A stretch of 5,653 nt of DNA from JBCBAP01 sp038532435 (lineage in GTDB: Bacteria > Pseudomonadota > Alphaproteobacteria > Rhodobacterales > Rhodobacteraceae): positions 1-5,653 of the forward strand of contig JBCBAP010000119.1 of the NCBI GenBank assembly GCA_038532435.1. Reading direction: 5' to 3'. Numbering within the stretch: position 1 is the first letter of the stretch; every line of letters begins with the position of its first letter. The notes under the pieces were generated by a model. It saw nothing but the letters and a program-made list of their open reading frames with translations, made no database searches and had not been told where the DNA came from. A program made the translations under genes and the position numbers. Shown piece by piece: positions 1-5,253 of the stretch.

Positions 1-273
1 ACGCCCGCAAGCTTTGTCGCTGTTCAGTCGAGGCCGAACCCGATCGAAGCGCGCACCTTTGATGGGCGCGATGAACCGCTCGAGCCTGGTTTGATCGAGT
101 CCGTCGGTCAGATCGACGCGTGTCAGCTCGATCGCCCCCGATCGATGCGCCTGCCACAGCTCGTCCGAAGAGACACCGGCATCGAGAACGTCGGCGACAT
201 AATAAGCGTCGTAATCGGGCATCCTATGCAGCCCCGCGAACAGCTGAGACCAGTCTCGTTGAGGCTCTGTCAT
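1..273 (-). CDS. Hypothetical protein, 3' end beyond the window
   Basis: I do not recognise this protein. Ninety-one codons are visible from the ATG at 273-271 to the left edge with no stop, so the C-terminus is missing. It starts MTEPQRDWSQLFAGL and has an acidic, aromatic stretch (MPDYDAYYVADVLDAG, residues 18-33), then a probably helical part rich in charged residues. There is no signal peptide, membrane segment or Cys cluster. The ATG overlaps the TGA of the DUF2493 gene upstream (ATGA, 273-270), and a strong GGAGG lies just before it inside that gene. The two are therefore almost certainly translationally coupled. It is probably the third cistron of the unit that starts at 1093. The function is unknown. 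Confidence 0.72.
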   Translation of the reverse strand, partial: MTEPQRDWSQLFAGLHRMPDYDAYYVADVLDAGVSSDELWQAHRSGAIELTRVDLTDGLDQTRLERFIAPIKGARFDRVRPRLNSDKACGR

Positions 274-686
274 GACATCACCTCCCGCACCCCTTGGATG
301 GCGTGATCCATGGTCGAAACCATCGATGGTCCCGATGACGTCGATCCTTTGAGGATATGAGTCCAGGCGATGGTGGGGATGCCTTCCGCCTCGAACGCTT
401 CGAACGGCGCACCCGGAAAAGCGATAACGATGCCGCCGCCCTTGGCGGTTTGTGTGGCTTTTGAATGATGCACAAGCATGCGGTCATGCCGCACGTGCAT
501 GACCGTCACCCTTTGCGTCTTGGCCCATTCCACCGCCCATCGACCAGCCCCTAAGGCTTCGCCGGTCATCAGGTGCGTATGCAGCCTGCAGAGCAAGAAT
601 CTCGGTGTGGTAGACAGCTTTTCAAGAACCGCCCAGGTTGTATCGCGGTCGACATCGAGACCGCCGGCCACGACGATCAACCGCAT
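270..686 (-). CDS. YspA/DUF2493-like (SLOG-type) protein
   Basis: A 138-aa protein resembling the DUF2493/YspA branch of the SLOG superfamily, small Rossmann-like proteins thought to bind nucleotides or nucleotide derivatives and common in phages and plasmids. Visible hallmarks are the first strand MRLIVVAGG (1-9), the glycine segment TGEALGAGRWAVEWA (41-55), which matches the family's GAxGADxxAxxWA helix, and IVIAFPGAP (86-94), which matches the VIAFPGG strand and loop. The usual Asp of GA-x-GAD is Gly48 here. The family tail after the FPGG strand is replaced by an unfamiliar C-terminus (95-138). I chose ATG 686 over an in-frame GTG at 701 because it starts exactly at the family's first strand and has GGGGCGG just upstream. 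It overlaps the upstream gene by 10 bases and the downstream gene by 4. The ligand and role are unknown. Confidence 0.82.
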   Translation of the reverse strand: MRLIVVAGGLDVDRDTTWAVLEKLSTTPRFLLCRLHTHLMTGEALGAGRWAVEWAKTQRVTVMHVRHDRMLVHHSKATQTAKGGGIVIAFPGAPFEAFEAEGIPTIAWTHILKGSTSSGPSMVSTMDHAIQGVREVMS

Positions 687-1093
687 GATGCACCGCCCCA
701 CTTCGCGTACAGCTCGTCGCGCGTTCGCTCTTGGTCGATATAGTCGTCGCCCGGACCCTCGTCATTGAATCGACGAACGCACTGGTCGCACCCGAGATTG
801 TCCGGGATTTCGTACACGCGAAGTTCGCCGATTTCGTCTTCGCGGGTGTCCTCCTGATCAATGTCTAATTCGTCATACGGCACATCCATCGTTCCGTAAC
901 CGCCGCAAGGGAACATGCACGACCAGTGAACGGTGATCATCGGGCGTTCTCGTTCGAGCGCGGCCAGTACGGCGCGAGGGTCTACCTCGACGTAGTCTTT
1001 TTCGTACGGTGAACGGTCTTCTCGGTAGGGCGTGATGCGCTCGCAAATCGCACGCATCATCCAGTCGTAGACGTCCAATACTCGTGGACTCAT
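677..1093 (-). CDS. Hypothetical acidic protein with two Cys pairs
   Basis: A 138-aa unrecognised protein. It is strongly acidic in the middle (residues 74-90). It carries two cysteine pairs, CMFPC (59-63) and CDQC (102-105), whose spacing would suit one structural zinc site, plus lone cysteines at 17 and 137. The N-terminal half (MSPRVLDVYDWMMRAICERI) looks helical. It has no membrane segment or signal peptide. The start is well supported: AGGAGAGA lies 6-12 bases before the ATG. The 5' leader carries the 17-nt box and a GTGACAG hairpin. It is the first cistron of a unit with the DUF2493 protein and the left-edge orphan. Its leader and first codons closely match those of the mini-ORF at 1756. 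Zinc binding is inferred from Cys spacing only. Confidence 0.75.
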   Translation of the reverse strand: MSPRVLDVYDWMMRAICERITPYREDRSPYEKDYVEVDPRAVLAALERERPMITVHWSCMFPCGGYGTMDVPYDELDIDQEDTREDEIGELRVYEIPDNLGCDQCVRRFNDEGPGDDYIDQERTRDELYAKWGGASCG

Positions 1094-1106
1094 CGTTGTC
1101 TCTCCT
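1082..1106 (-). repeat. 25-bp ribosome-binding/start repeat, copy 1
   Basis: This segment holds the Shine-Dalgarno, the ATG and the first codons (MSPR) of the gene starting at 1093. It matches 1745-1769 at 23 of 25 positions. The identical core on the minus strand is ACGATGAGTCCACGA, so the match runs into coding sequence and is not just a shared ribosome-binding site. Confidence 0.8.
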
Positions 1107-1114
1107 TTTTGGGG

Positions 1115-1162
1115 CTCGAGGCGCTGTCACCCGCCTCAAGCCAGTCTCGTTGGTTTTGGTTC
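1115..1162 (-). promoter_or_regulatory. Leader element: 17-nt box plus GTGACAG hairpin
   Basis: On the minus strand a box GAACCAAAACCAACGAG (1162-1146) is followed after 5 nt by a hairpin. Arms are CTTGAGGCG (1140-1132) and CGCCTCGAG (1123-1115), 9 pairs with one U-G wobble, and the loop is GGTGACAG. The hairpin ends 21 nt before the ATG at 1093. No T-run follows, so it is not an intrinsic terminator. If the upstream gene's end is frameshift-corrected, its TGA overlaps the first bases of the box. Confidence 0.78.
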
Positions 1163-1182
1163 AAGCGAGGTTCGCGCTTGCT

Positions 1183-1701
1183 TTATCGATCGCGACCTCC
1201 ACCTCGTTGGCTTCGATGAACGTCCTGCCGCATCAAGGTGCGCTCAGCGCGCGCAACGACCCCGTTGTAGTCTTTTTGCCGGTCGTAAAGTCCCCGGCTC
1301 ATCGACGACAAATCAGGCTCAGGGATTTGGGGAAGACAGCCCAGTTCGGCAATTTCGCGATGATCCGATGAGGCGATGGCGTGCTCGAGGAGCATGTCCG
1401 TGTACGCGTAACGAGGCTGACCACCGCTCAGCGCGCGGTGGGCTTCGCGCAAGGCGCGTTCGCGAATATCGATAGAACCGTAGCTATCTGCGAGCTGAAA
1501 GTCCGCCTCGATCTGGTTTTCGATCGATTCCGCAGAGGCGCGGCCCAAACCCGGCGCCCGTTGCCCCAAAGAGTAGTCTCGGTCGGCCTGAAACAGCGCT
1601 TCGGCAGTCCTCATCCGGACACCGTTGCGGTTGACGCCCAAAGACCAATGTTTACCTTCGGCCTGAAGTTCTTTCCAGTATCGATTTCTGTCATCCGTCA
1701 T
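1183..1701 (-). CDS. Hypothetical protein, C-terminus probably frameshifted
   Basis: A 172-aa unrecognised, mostly helical, charged protein. It begins MTDDRNRYWKELQAEGKHW, and residues 55-92 look like a continuous amphipathic helical stretch (SAESIENQIEADFQLADSYG and onward). Its last dozen residues (VHRSQRGGGRDR) look unlike the rest. Shifting one base near 1215-1233 gives FIEANEVEVAIDKASANLA, with better codon use, ending at a TGA at 1163-1161 that abuts the next leader box. I suspect an indel, or a sequencing error. The ATG at 1701 has a modest AGGA upstream and overlaps the 21-aa ORF starting at 1756 by 11 bases. Because the leader hairpin is positioned for 1756, the true protein could instead begin there, joined by another one-base shift. 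Function unknown. Confidence 0.62.
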   Translation of the reverse strand: MTDDRNRYWKELQAEGKHWSLGVNRNGVRMRTAEALFQADRDYSLGQRAPGLGRASAESIENQIEADFQLADSYGSIDIRERALREAHRALSGGQPRYAYTDMLLEHAIASSDHREIAELGCLPQIPEPDLSSMSRGLYDRQKDYNGVVARAERTLMRQDVHRSQRGGGRDR

Positions 1702-1756
1702 AGTGTTGTCCTGTCGCGATGGTGTTCCTGACGAGGTACGAAGGTCGTGGACTCAT
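1691..1756 (-). CDS. 21-aa leader ORF (possible broken gene start)
   Basis: A short ORF, MSPRPSYLVRNTIATGQHYD plus Gly, has a strong AGGAGAGA Shine-Dalgarno and sits 16 nt downstream of a GTGACAG leader hairpin. That is the position occupied by the start codons of full genes in the other leaders. It ends 11 bases inside the following 172-aa gene, an arrangement suited to translational coupling. The first four residues and the ribosome-binding region repeat those of the gene at 1093. It may be a real leader peptide, a relic of a duplicated gene start, or the true N-terminus of the 172-aa protein separated by a base error. The following frame is open right back to this ATG, which keeps the last option alive. 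Confidence 0.45.
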   Translation of the reverse strand: MSPRPSYLVRNTIATGQHYDG

Positions 1757-1769
1757 CGTGATCTCTCCT
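1745..1769 (-). repeat. 25-bp ribosome-binding/start repeat, copy 2
   Basis: Second copy of the segment at 1082-1106, with two adjacent mismatches between the Shine-Dalgarno and the ATG. It encodes MSPR of the 21-aa ORF. The sequences diverge abruptly after the fourth codon, which suggests a duplicated or recombined gene start. Confidence 0.8.
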
Positions 1770-1772
1770 GAA

Positions 1773-1822
1773 GGCGGGCGGCGCTGTCACATACCGCCCG
1801 CCGGTCTCATGGGGCTTGAGGC
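1773..1822 (-). promoter_or_regulatory. Leader element: GTGACAG hairpin with degenerate box
   Basis: A perfect 9-bp stem, GGCGGGCGG (1802-1794) with CCGCCCGCC (1781-1773), closes a 12-nt loop TATGTGACAGCG. It ends 16 nt before the ATG at 1756. The box position (1822-1806) overlaps the last codons and stop of the 120-aa gene and is only partly like the consensus, ending CCCCATGAG followed by ACC. The hairpin is clear; the box is doubtful. Confidence 0.68.
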
Positions 1823-2169
1823 GCGGCCGGTAGTGGACTGCTGCTCTCCATAATCCGTTCGTAAAGCCGAGCGCTTTCCGCGCAATACCGGCAACCAAAC
1901 TGAATGTGTTCGGTATGGCCGCATTTTTCTTGGCGGTACGCCACGGATCTCTTCTCGGCGTAGGCATGCTTACGGGCTAGGTCTCGCGCCTTCTTTGCGG
2001 CACGGACTTCCGCTCTTTGAGCGGCTTCCCGCGCACGTTTCGCGCGATCTGTTCGTGTGCTTCCTCGCGCCCGATCAATACAGCCTTGGCAAAAGGCTTG
2101 CGGGCGAACATGACCTTCGCTGCATGTACCCACCATTGAAGAGACATCCATCGATAGAGCCTGTGTCAT
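1807..2169 (-). CDS. Small Cys/His-rich protein, probable zinc binder
   Basis: A 120-aa protein of no family I can name. Two Cys/His clusters flank a basic, Ala/Arg/Lys-rich helix. The N-terminal cluster is CSEGH (16-20) with CQGC (27-30). The C-terminal one is CGHTEH (83-88) with CRYC (93-96). Both have zinc-ribbon or treble-clef spacing. The central part (residues 36-79, rich in AKRAREAA-type sequence) is probably a long charged helix and could contact nucleic acid or form a coiled coil. The tail is low-complexity (SSSPLPAAPQAP). The start at 2169 has AAGGAG 7 bases upstream; ATG codons at residues 7 and 12 are less well placed. It stands alone behind its own leader hairpin. Zinc binding is inferred from the motifs and the cellular role is unknown. 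Confidence 0.75.
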   Translation of the reverse strand: MTQALSMDVSSMVGTCSEGHVRPQAFCQGCIDRARGSTRTDRAKRAREAAQRAEVRAAKKARDLARKHAYAEKRSVAYRQEKCGHTEHIQFGCRYCAESARLYERIMESSSPLPAAPQAP

Positions 2170-2184
2170 CCGTAATCTCCTTTC

Positions 2185-2230
2185 ATCAAAGACGTCGTGA
2201 CGCGTCTTTGATCTTCGTGGCTCTCGGTTC
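2185..2230 (-). promoter_or_regulatory. Leader element: hairpin with variant loop and degenerate box
   Basis: A perfect 10-bp stem, ATCAAAGACG (2212-2203) with CGTCTTTGAT (2194-2185), has an 8-nt loop CGTCACGA. It ends 15 nt before the ATG at 2169. The box position (2230-2214) reads GAACCGAGAGCCACGAA, 12 of 17 matching the intact copies, and overlaps the ssb stop codon. The loop carries GTCAC, the reverse complement of the GTGAC seen in the other loops. Confidence 0.65.
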
Positions 2231-2705
2231 AGTGCGAATAAGAGGCTGAGCTCTGTGGCTCGCCGTACACACCGTACGATGTCGATTGCCCGCCGGGGTG
2301 GTGCGACGCGCCGTTGTCGTACCGCTGAGCGTTGGCTGTATGCGTTGCCTGGCTCGTCGTCGGCGTCGAATTCTGTGGGCTGCTTCCTAAGAACTCGACA
2401 CGCATGGCGACAACTTCGGTCGTAAACCGCTTATGCCCATCGCGATCGCTCCATTCACGCGTCTGCAAGCGACCGACCACGCAGACCTGTCGACCTTTGC
2501 GAAGGTATTCACCACAGCTTTCCGCCGTCTTCCCCCAGACGACGATGCGGTGCCATTCGGTCCGTCTTCGGCGCTGCCCATCGTCGTCGAGGAACGCCTC
2601 TTCGGTCGCGAGACTGAAGTTGGCGACCGCTTTCCCGTTTTGGGTGTAGCTCACCTTTGGGTCTGCACCCAGGCGTCCAATCAAGGTCACTTGATTCAAG
2701 CTCAT
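2229..2705 (-). CDS. ssb: Single-stranded DNA-binding protein, no acidic tip
   Basis: A 158-aa SSB of the bacterial OB-fold family, which coats single-stranded DNA during replication, repair and conjugative transfer. The OB domain spans about residues 4-107. Signature parts are MSLNQVTLIGRLGADP (1-16), NGKAVANFSLAT (23-34), TEWHRIVVWGKTAE (49-62, with W51 and W57), YLRKGRQVCVVGRLQTREW (67-85) and TTEVVAMRVEFLG (95-107). The tail (108-158) is Gln/Ser/Thr/Gly-rich and ends SSASYSH, without the DDDIPF-like acidic tip by which chromosomal SSBs recruit partners. I saw no such tip in the neighbouring frames. The frame is open upstream to 2972, but the homology starts at 2705, whose ATG overlaps the TGA of the preceding gene (ATGA). 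The two are therefore coupled. It is probably element-encoded, not the housekeeping copy. Confidence 0.95.
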   Translation of the reverse strand: MSLNQVTLIGRLGADPKVSYTQNGKAVANFSLATEEAFLDDDGQRRRRTEWHRIVVWGKTAESCGEYLRKGRQVCVVGRLQTREWSDRDGHKRFTTEVVAMRVEFLGSSPQNSTPTTSQATHTANAQRYDNGASHHPGGQSTSYGVYGEPQSSASYSH

Positions 2706-3103
2706 CGTCCGAACCCCCGGCTCGGCTGATGTTCTGCGGCGATTCTTCGTTCGAAGTCTTTGTGGATTCGATCCCTTTGCCGCTGATTCTCGACGTAACA
2801 AGCCCTCCAGCCTTCGATATTTCGATGGAGGTCTTCTGGTTTCGGTACGATACCGTCTGCGAGAAGCTTGGCATCCACCGGATAGACATCGCCTCCTTCC
2901 GTCTGGATGGCTTGACGCAATACATATTTCGCCGTGGCATGGCCCCACGACGGTTCGATCGTGGGTGTCCACTGCCGGCCTGTGTCATCACCACGAACGC
3001 GTGCCATCAGTTCTTGAAATGGTTCGCCGCAGATTTGCCTGGAAGCCGCATCGATATCTTCCGGTGTGACATCCAGTTTTCCAATTTCCGTCGTCTTGCT
3101 CAT
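2702..3103 (-). CDS. Hypothetical protein coupled to ssb
   Basis: A 133-aa unrecognised soluble protein. It begins MSKTTEIGKLDVTPEDIDAA and has a predicted helix over about residues 15-38. The middle contains WTPTIEPSWGHATAKYVLR (45-63), with two Trp. The C-terminal helix is strongly charged (NQRQRDRIHKDFERRIAAEH, 106-125). It has no membrane segment, signal peptide or Cys pair. GAAGGA lies 8 bases before the ATG, and a box plus GTGACAG hairpin precedes it. Its stop overlaps the ssb start by 4 bases, so the two proteins are made together and may act in the same DNA-processing step, but that link rests on position only. Confidence 0.78.
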   Translation of the reverse strand: MSKTTEIGKLDVTPEDIDAASRQICGEPFQELMARVRGDDTGRQWTPTIEPSWGHATAKYVLRQAIQTEGGDVYPVDAKLLADGIVPKPEDLHRNIEGWRACYVENQRQRDRIHKDFERRIAAEHQPSRGFGR

Positions 3104-3118
3104 TGAGAATCCTTCACC

Positions 3119-3165
3119 CCAAGGTCGCTGTCACTCGACCTTGATGGGCTCGTTGGTTTTGGTTC
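3119..3165 (-). promoter_or_regulatory. Leader element: 17-nt box plus GTGACAG hairpin
   Basis: The box GAACCAAAACCAACGAG (3165-3149) is followed by 4 nt and a hairpin. Arms are TCAAGGTCG (3144-3136) and CGACCTTGG (3127-3119), 9 pairs with an outer U-G, and the loop is AGTGACAG. The last paired base is 15 nt before the ATG at 3103. The box is identical to those at 1162 and 5640, while the stem sequence is unrelated. Confidence 0.8.
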
Positions 3166-3194
3166 TTTCGTTTTAAAATCGCGGGATGCTGTCG

Positions 3195-3389
3195 CTATCG
3201 GCTACGACCTTTCGCTTGTTTTCGCACCGTCCTTGAGCATGAGGGCGCCCAGGTGGCCCGATATAGCCGCCAAAGCTCTGCATCCTTGGGGAGCGGATGC
3301 GTTTCTTCGTTCCGCGTCTGGTCCAGCGCAGAGGTTTCATTGATCCGCACGGTGTGTAGCGCGGTCTTAAGAAGGTCTTCATGGCTCAT
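3195..3389 (-). CDS. Small hypothetical protein, probably frameshifted
   Basis: The frame from ATG 3389 gives 64 aa, beginning MSHEDLLKTALHTVRINETS. The first 39 residues look natural, but the tail is Arg/Trp-rich (WRLYRATWAPSCSRTVRKQA) and typical of out-of-frame translation. Restoring one T in the minus-strand run CTTTGG (3274-3272 on the plus strand) gives DAEL followed by LAAISGHLGALMLKDGAKTS and ERS, ending at a TAG at 3204-3202, for about 62 residues. That version is far more protein-like. A competing frame from 3382 to 3173 overlaps it but has weaker initiation and composition. GGAGAG lies 8 bases upstream of 3389, behind a hairpin at the usual distance. There is no recognisable domain. 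Confidence 0.55.
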   Translation of the reverse strand: MSHEDLLKTALHTVRINETSALDQTRNEETHPLPKDAELWRLYRATWAPSCSRTVRKQAKGRSR

Positions 3390-3405
3390 GATGCTCTCTC
3401 CATTT

Positions 3406-3434
3406 CGACTGAAAGCCTGATGGCGTACCAGTCG
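3406..3434 (-). promoter_or_regulatory. Possible divergent leader hairpin
   Basis: The minus-strand arms CGACTG (3434-3429) and CAGTCG (3411-3406) enclose a 17-nt loop that can form a small inner GCC/GGC pairing. The hairpin ends 16 nt before the ATG at 3389, as in the other leaders, but there is no GTGACAG loop and no clear box (only a vague CAACAACCCCATCTAACGA upstream). It is included for its position; it may be chance. Confidence 0.35.
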
Positions 3435-3469
3435 TTAGATGGGGTTGTTGAGGTGTTACGGTCTCTCGT

Positions 3470-3847
3470 TCACGAACCGCCTTTAATCAATGTCAGCCTC
3501 GGTTTCGGCCTTGGCTCCGGCGACATCTCCAACCATCTAGATAGCGGCAGGTCGAAACTGCCGGTTCGCCAGTCGACACCGTTTTCGCAGTAGCTTCTCA
3601 TCTCCTCCTCTCCCCGCCCCCATGCGTCGATGATGGGTTTGACTAACGCACCGCGATGCTTCCATTCATCGATCCACAACAGGGCCTCGCGGGTCAGTTC
3701 GAGATCCGGGAGCAACAAAGGGCATCGGGCGGCCTTGCTGGGGTCCGTGAACGTCCGAACGTAGGCCGCCTGCTTTGCTTCCATATTCTTTTTAAGTGCT
3801 TCCGCAAGCTCGATGCACTTCGTCTGGACATCTTCAAGTGATCGCAT
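3470..3847 (-). CDS. Hypothetical protein
   Basis: A 125-aa soluble protein that I do not recognise. The N-terminal helix (MRSLEDVQTKCIELAEALKK and on to about residue 30) is amphipathic and could form a coiled coil. It is followed by a hydrophobic Leu/Pro segment (CPLLLPDLELTREALLWIDE, 42-61), a Trp-containing region (WGRGEEEMRSYCENGVDW, 76-93) and a basic Pro-rich tail (PEPRPKPRLTLIKGGS). The start is well supported by a full AGGAGG 7 bases before the ATG. It lies 60 bases after the stop of the membrane-anchored fragment upstream, with no conserved leader hairpin at the usual distance. It may therefore be co-transcribed with the coupling-type ATPase gene. Confidence 0.75.
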   Translation of the reverse strand: MRSLEDVQTKCIELAEALKKNMEAKQAAYVRTFTDPSKAARCPLLLPDLELTREALLWIDEWKHRGALVKPIIDAWGRGEEEMRSYCENGVDWRTGSFDLPLSRWLEMSPEPRPKPRLTLIKGGS

Positions 3848-3907
3848 TTTCCACCTCCTGCTTGCTCATCGTTCTAGTGGTCACGTCATTGTTCGTGATC
3901 GACTGCT

Positions 3908-4183
3908 CTAACGGCGGTCCTCCGTGAGTGAAGTGATGAAGGCGGTCGTCTGAGCGAACACCGACTGCCCTTGGGGGGTGAACAGAGCGCCTATGCCGGC
4001 GGCCATCATCGTTATGAGCGCCCATTTGGCACGCCGCATTCGATAGCCGAATCGCTTGGCTGGCCGTCGCGAACGTCGAAACACGACGGGAGACGCACGG
4101 CCGTCTTTAACGACGATAGCTTCGCAATCGACCCGCCATTTGCTCGGGCCTTTGAGTCGACTGAAGGCCTCCGGCCTCAGTTC
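3908..4183 (-). CDS. C-terminal fragment of a membrane-anchored protein (maybe the ATPase tail)
   Basis: Ninety-one codons run out of the N gap to a TAG at 3910-3908. The first part (LRPEAFSRLKGPSKWRVDCE, then AIVVKDGRASPVVFRR) reads like a small beta-rich C-terminal segment. It is followed by a basic patch (RRSRRPAKRFGYRMRRAK) and one hydrophobic stretch WALITMMAAGIGALF, which could be a membrane helix with the basic side in the cytoplasm. The frame is open to the gap, and no start codon with a convincing ribosome-binding site is visible. It could be the C-terminus of the ATPase that enters the gap from the other side, or a separate gene. The gap length is unknown, so neither can be shown here. 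Confidence 0.55.
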   Translation of the reverse strand, partial: ELRPEAFSRLKGPSKWRVDCEAIVVKDGRASPVVFRRSRRPAKRFGYRMRRAKWALITMMAAGIGALFTPQGQSVFAQTTAFITSLTEDRR

Positions 4184-4283
4184 NNNNNNNNNNNNNNNNN
4201 NNNNNNNNNNNNNNNNNNNNNNNNNNNNNNNNNNNNNNNNNNNNNNNNNNNNNNNNNNNNNNNNNNNNNNNNNNNNNNNNNNN
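4184..4283. other. Assembly gap of exactly 100 N
   Basis: One hundred unknown bases, the usual placeholder for a scaffold gap of unknown true length. It removes the Walker B region and the rest of the ATPase, so reading frames that seem to cross it have no meaning. Adjacency of the two sides rests on the assembler's scaffolding. Confidence 0.97.
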
Positions 4284-5238
4284 CCAGAATCTGTCGTCGG
4301 CGGGTTTGTCGAGCGGCACCTAACAGCAAACAGCGCAACCAAATGGCCTGCAGCACGCGGCCGGCCAGCGGGGTCGTGAGCGTCGGAAGGTCGACGATGA
4401 TCGACCGCCCATGGTCAAAAACGTCCGCAGGCGACAGCACTTTTTGCCCTTCTGCGGGGGTCGTCAGTAGCTCCTTCAGGGGCGACTGCTGCAGGACGCC
4501 GCTCACGCTCTGCCAAGACGACAGAATGTTGGAGGCTGTTCGAGCATCCTGTTGTGGCCAGGCCTGCAGCAAGTGATCAAAAGCTGCCGATAAGGCCGGC
4601 GGGTGCCCCTGTTTGGCTAACCGGCCATCTCCGTCCGTAAAGGTCGACAGAACGTGAGTCACGAAAGGTCCCGGGGGTCGGGTGTCGGGAGGGCCTTGGG
4701 GAAGCTCATTCACAAAGCGATCGATGGCGCCGAGCGTGACCGGCACCTGGGCCGCCCTCAGCACCTCGATGACGGACGTGAGCAGGTTTCGCGTCGAGTT
4801 ATCCCAAAAGGCTTCGCCGGCGGCGGCGTTCGGATTCACCGTGGCTGCCGCCCCCATGAAGACGTTGGTGATTTCCGCGGCATACAGACCCAGGCCTTGA
4901 AGGTAGCCGAGCCAATCAAAAACGAAATCGCTGCCCGGCGCGAAAACGATGGGCGGCTCATGCCCCTCCCAGGCCGCCTGATAGAACTTCGCATCGCTGT
5001 CCTTGGCCGCAAAAGCGACGACAGGCACGCGTCCGCGTGAGCTGGTCGCGACGATGGTGCGAACAACCGCCGAAGACTTTCCGGCACCGGTTCCGCCCAG
5101 GATGCCGATATGTGTCGACAGGTGACGAAGGCGCAGATGGCCGCGTTCCAGCGGGGCGATGACCCGCCAAGAGTTTACAAATGCGCGCGCACGTCGACTG
5201 GCCTCTTGAACGAGGATTGAGGCGTTGAGGTTGTTCAT
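4284..5238 (-). CDS. VirD4/TraD-like conjugative ATPase, 3' end lost in gap
   Basis: 318 codons of a P-loop ATPase resembling type IV coupling proteins (VirD4/TraD/TraG), hexameric motors that bring DNA to a type IV secretion channel. After a short basic N-terminus, STHIGILGGTGAGKSSAV (41-58) holds a perfect Walker A (GGTGAGKS, 48-55). VVAFAAKDSDAKFY (73-86) takes the place of the family's DPKGDL strand. FWDNSTRNLLTSVIEVL (144-160) matches the FW-x-x-x-A-R-x-LL helix. GRSIIVDLPTL (277-287) precedes the expected Walker B, which falls in the gap just after RRRQIL. There is no N-terminal membrane pair as in classical VirD4, so it is a soluble variant unless anchored elsewhere. CAGGAG lies 4 bases before the ATG. 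A box and an 11-bp hairpin precede it. Confidence 0.82.
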
Positions 5239-5253
5239 GACGCTCCTGGGGTG

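Noticed and set aside
2706..2972. In-frame upstream extension of ssb
   Set aside because: The extra 89 residues are Arg/Ser-rich and overlap the well-supported 133-aa gene in another frame; SSB homology begins at the ATG at 2705.
2657..3106. 149-aa plus-strand ORF
   Set aside because: It is the antisense shadow of the 133-aa gene coupled to ssb, with no ribosome-binding site or recognisable domain.
3173..3382. 69-aa minus-strand ORF overlapping the 3389 gene
   Set aside because: Very Arg-rich with poor codon use. The 3389 frame has the ribosome-binding site, and its frameshift-corrected version looks more natural.
3834..3869. 11-aa ORF MSKQEVENAIT before the 125-aa gene
   Set aside because: It has no good Shine-Dalgarno of its own. 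The AGGAGG inside it serves the ATG at 3847, and no leader hairpin lies at the usual distance.
3881..3898. TCACG/CGTGA hairpin before the 125-aa gene as another leader
   Set aside because: Only 5 pairs, 33 nt from the start codon, no box; the GTGAC here is in the stem, not the loop.
3971..4576. Plus-strand ORFs that appear to cross the N gap
   Set aside because: They are antisense to the ATPase and the fragment, and any frame across N of unknown length is meaningless.
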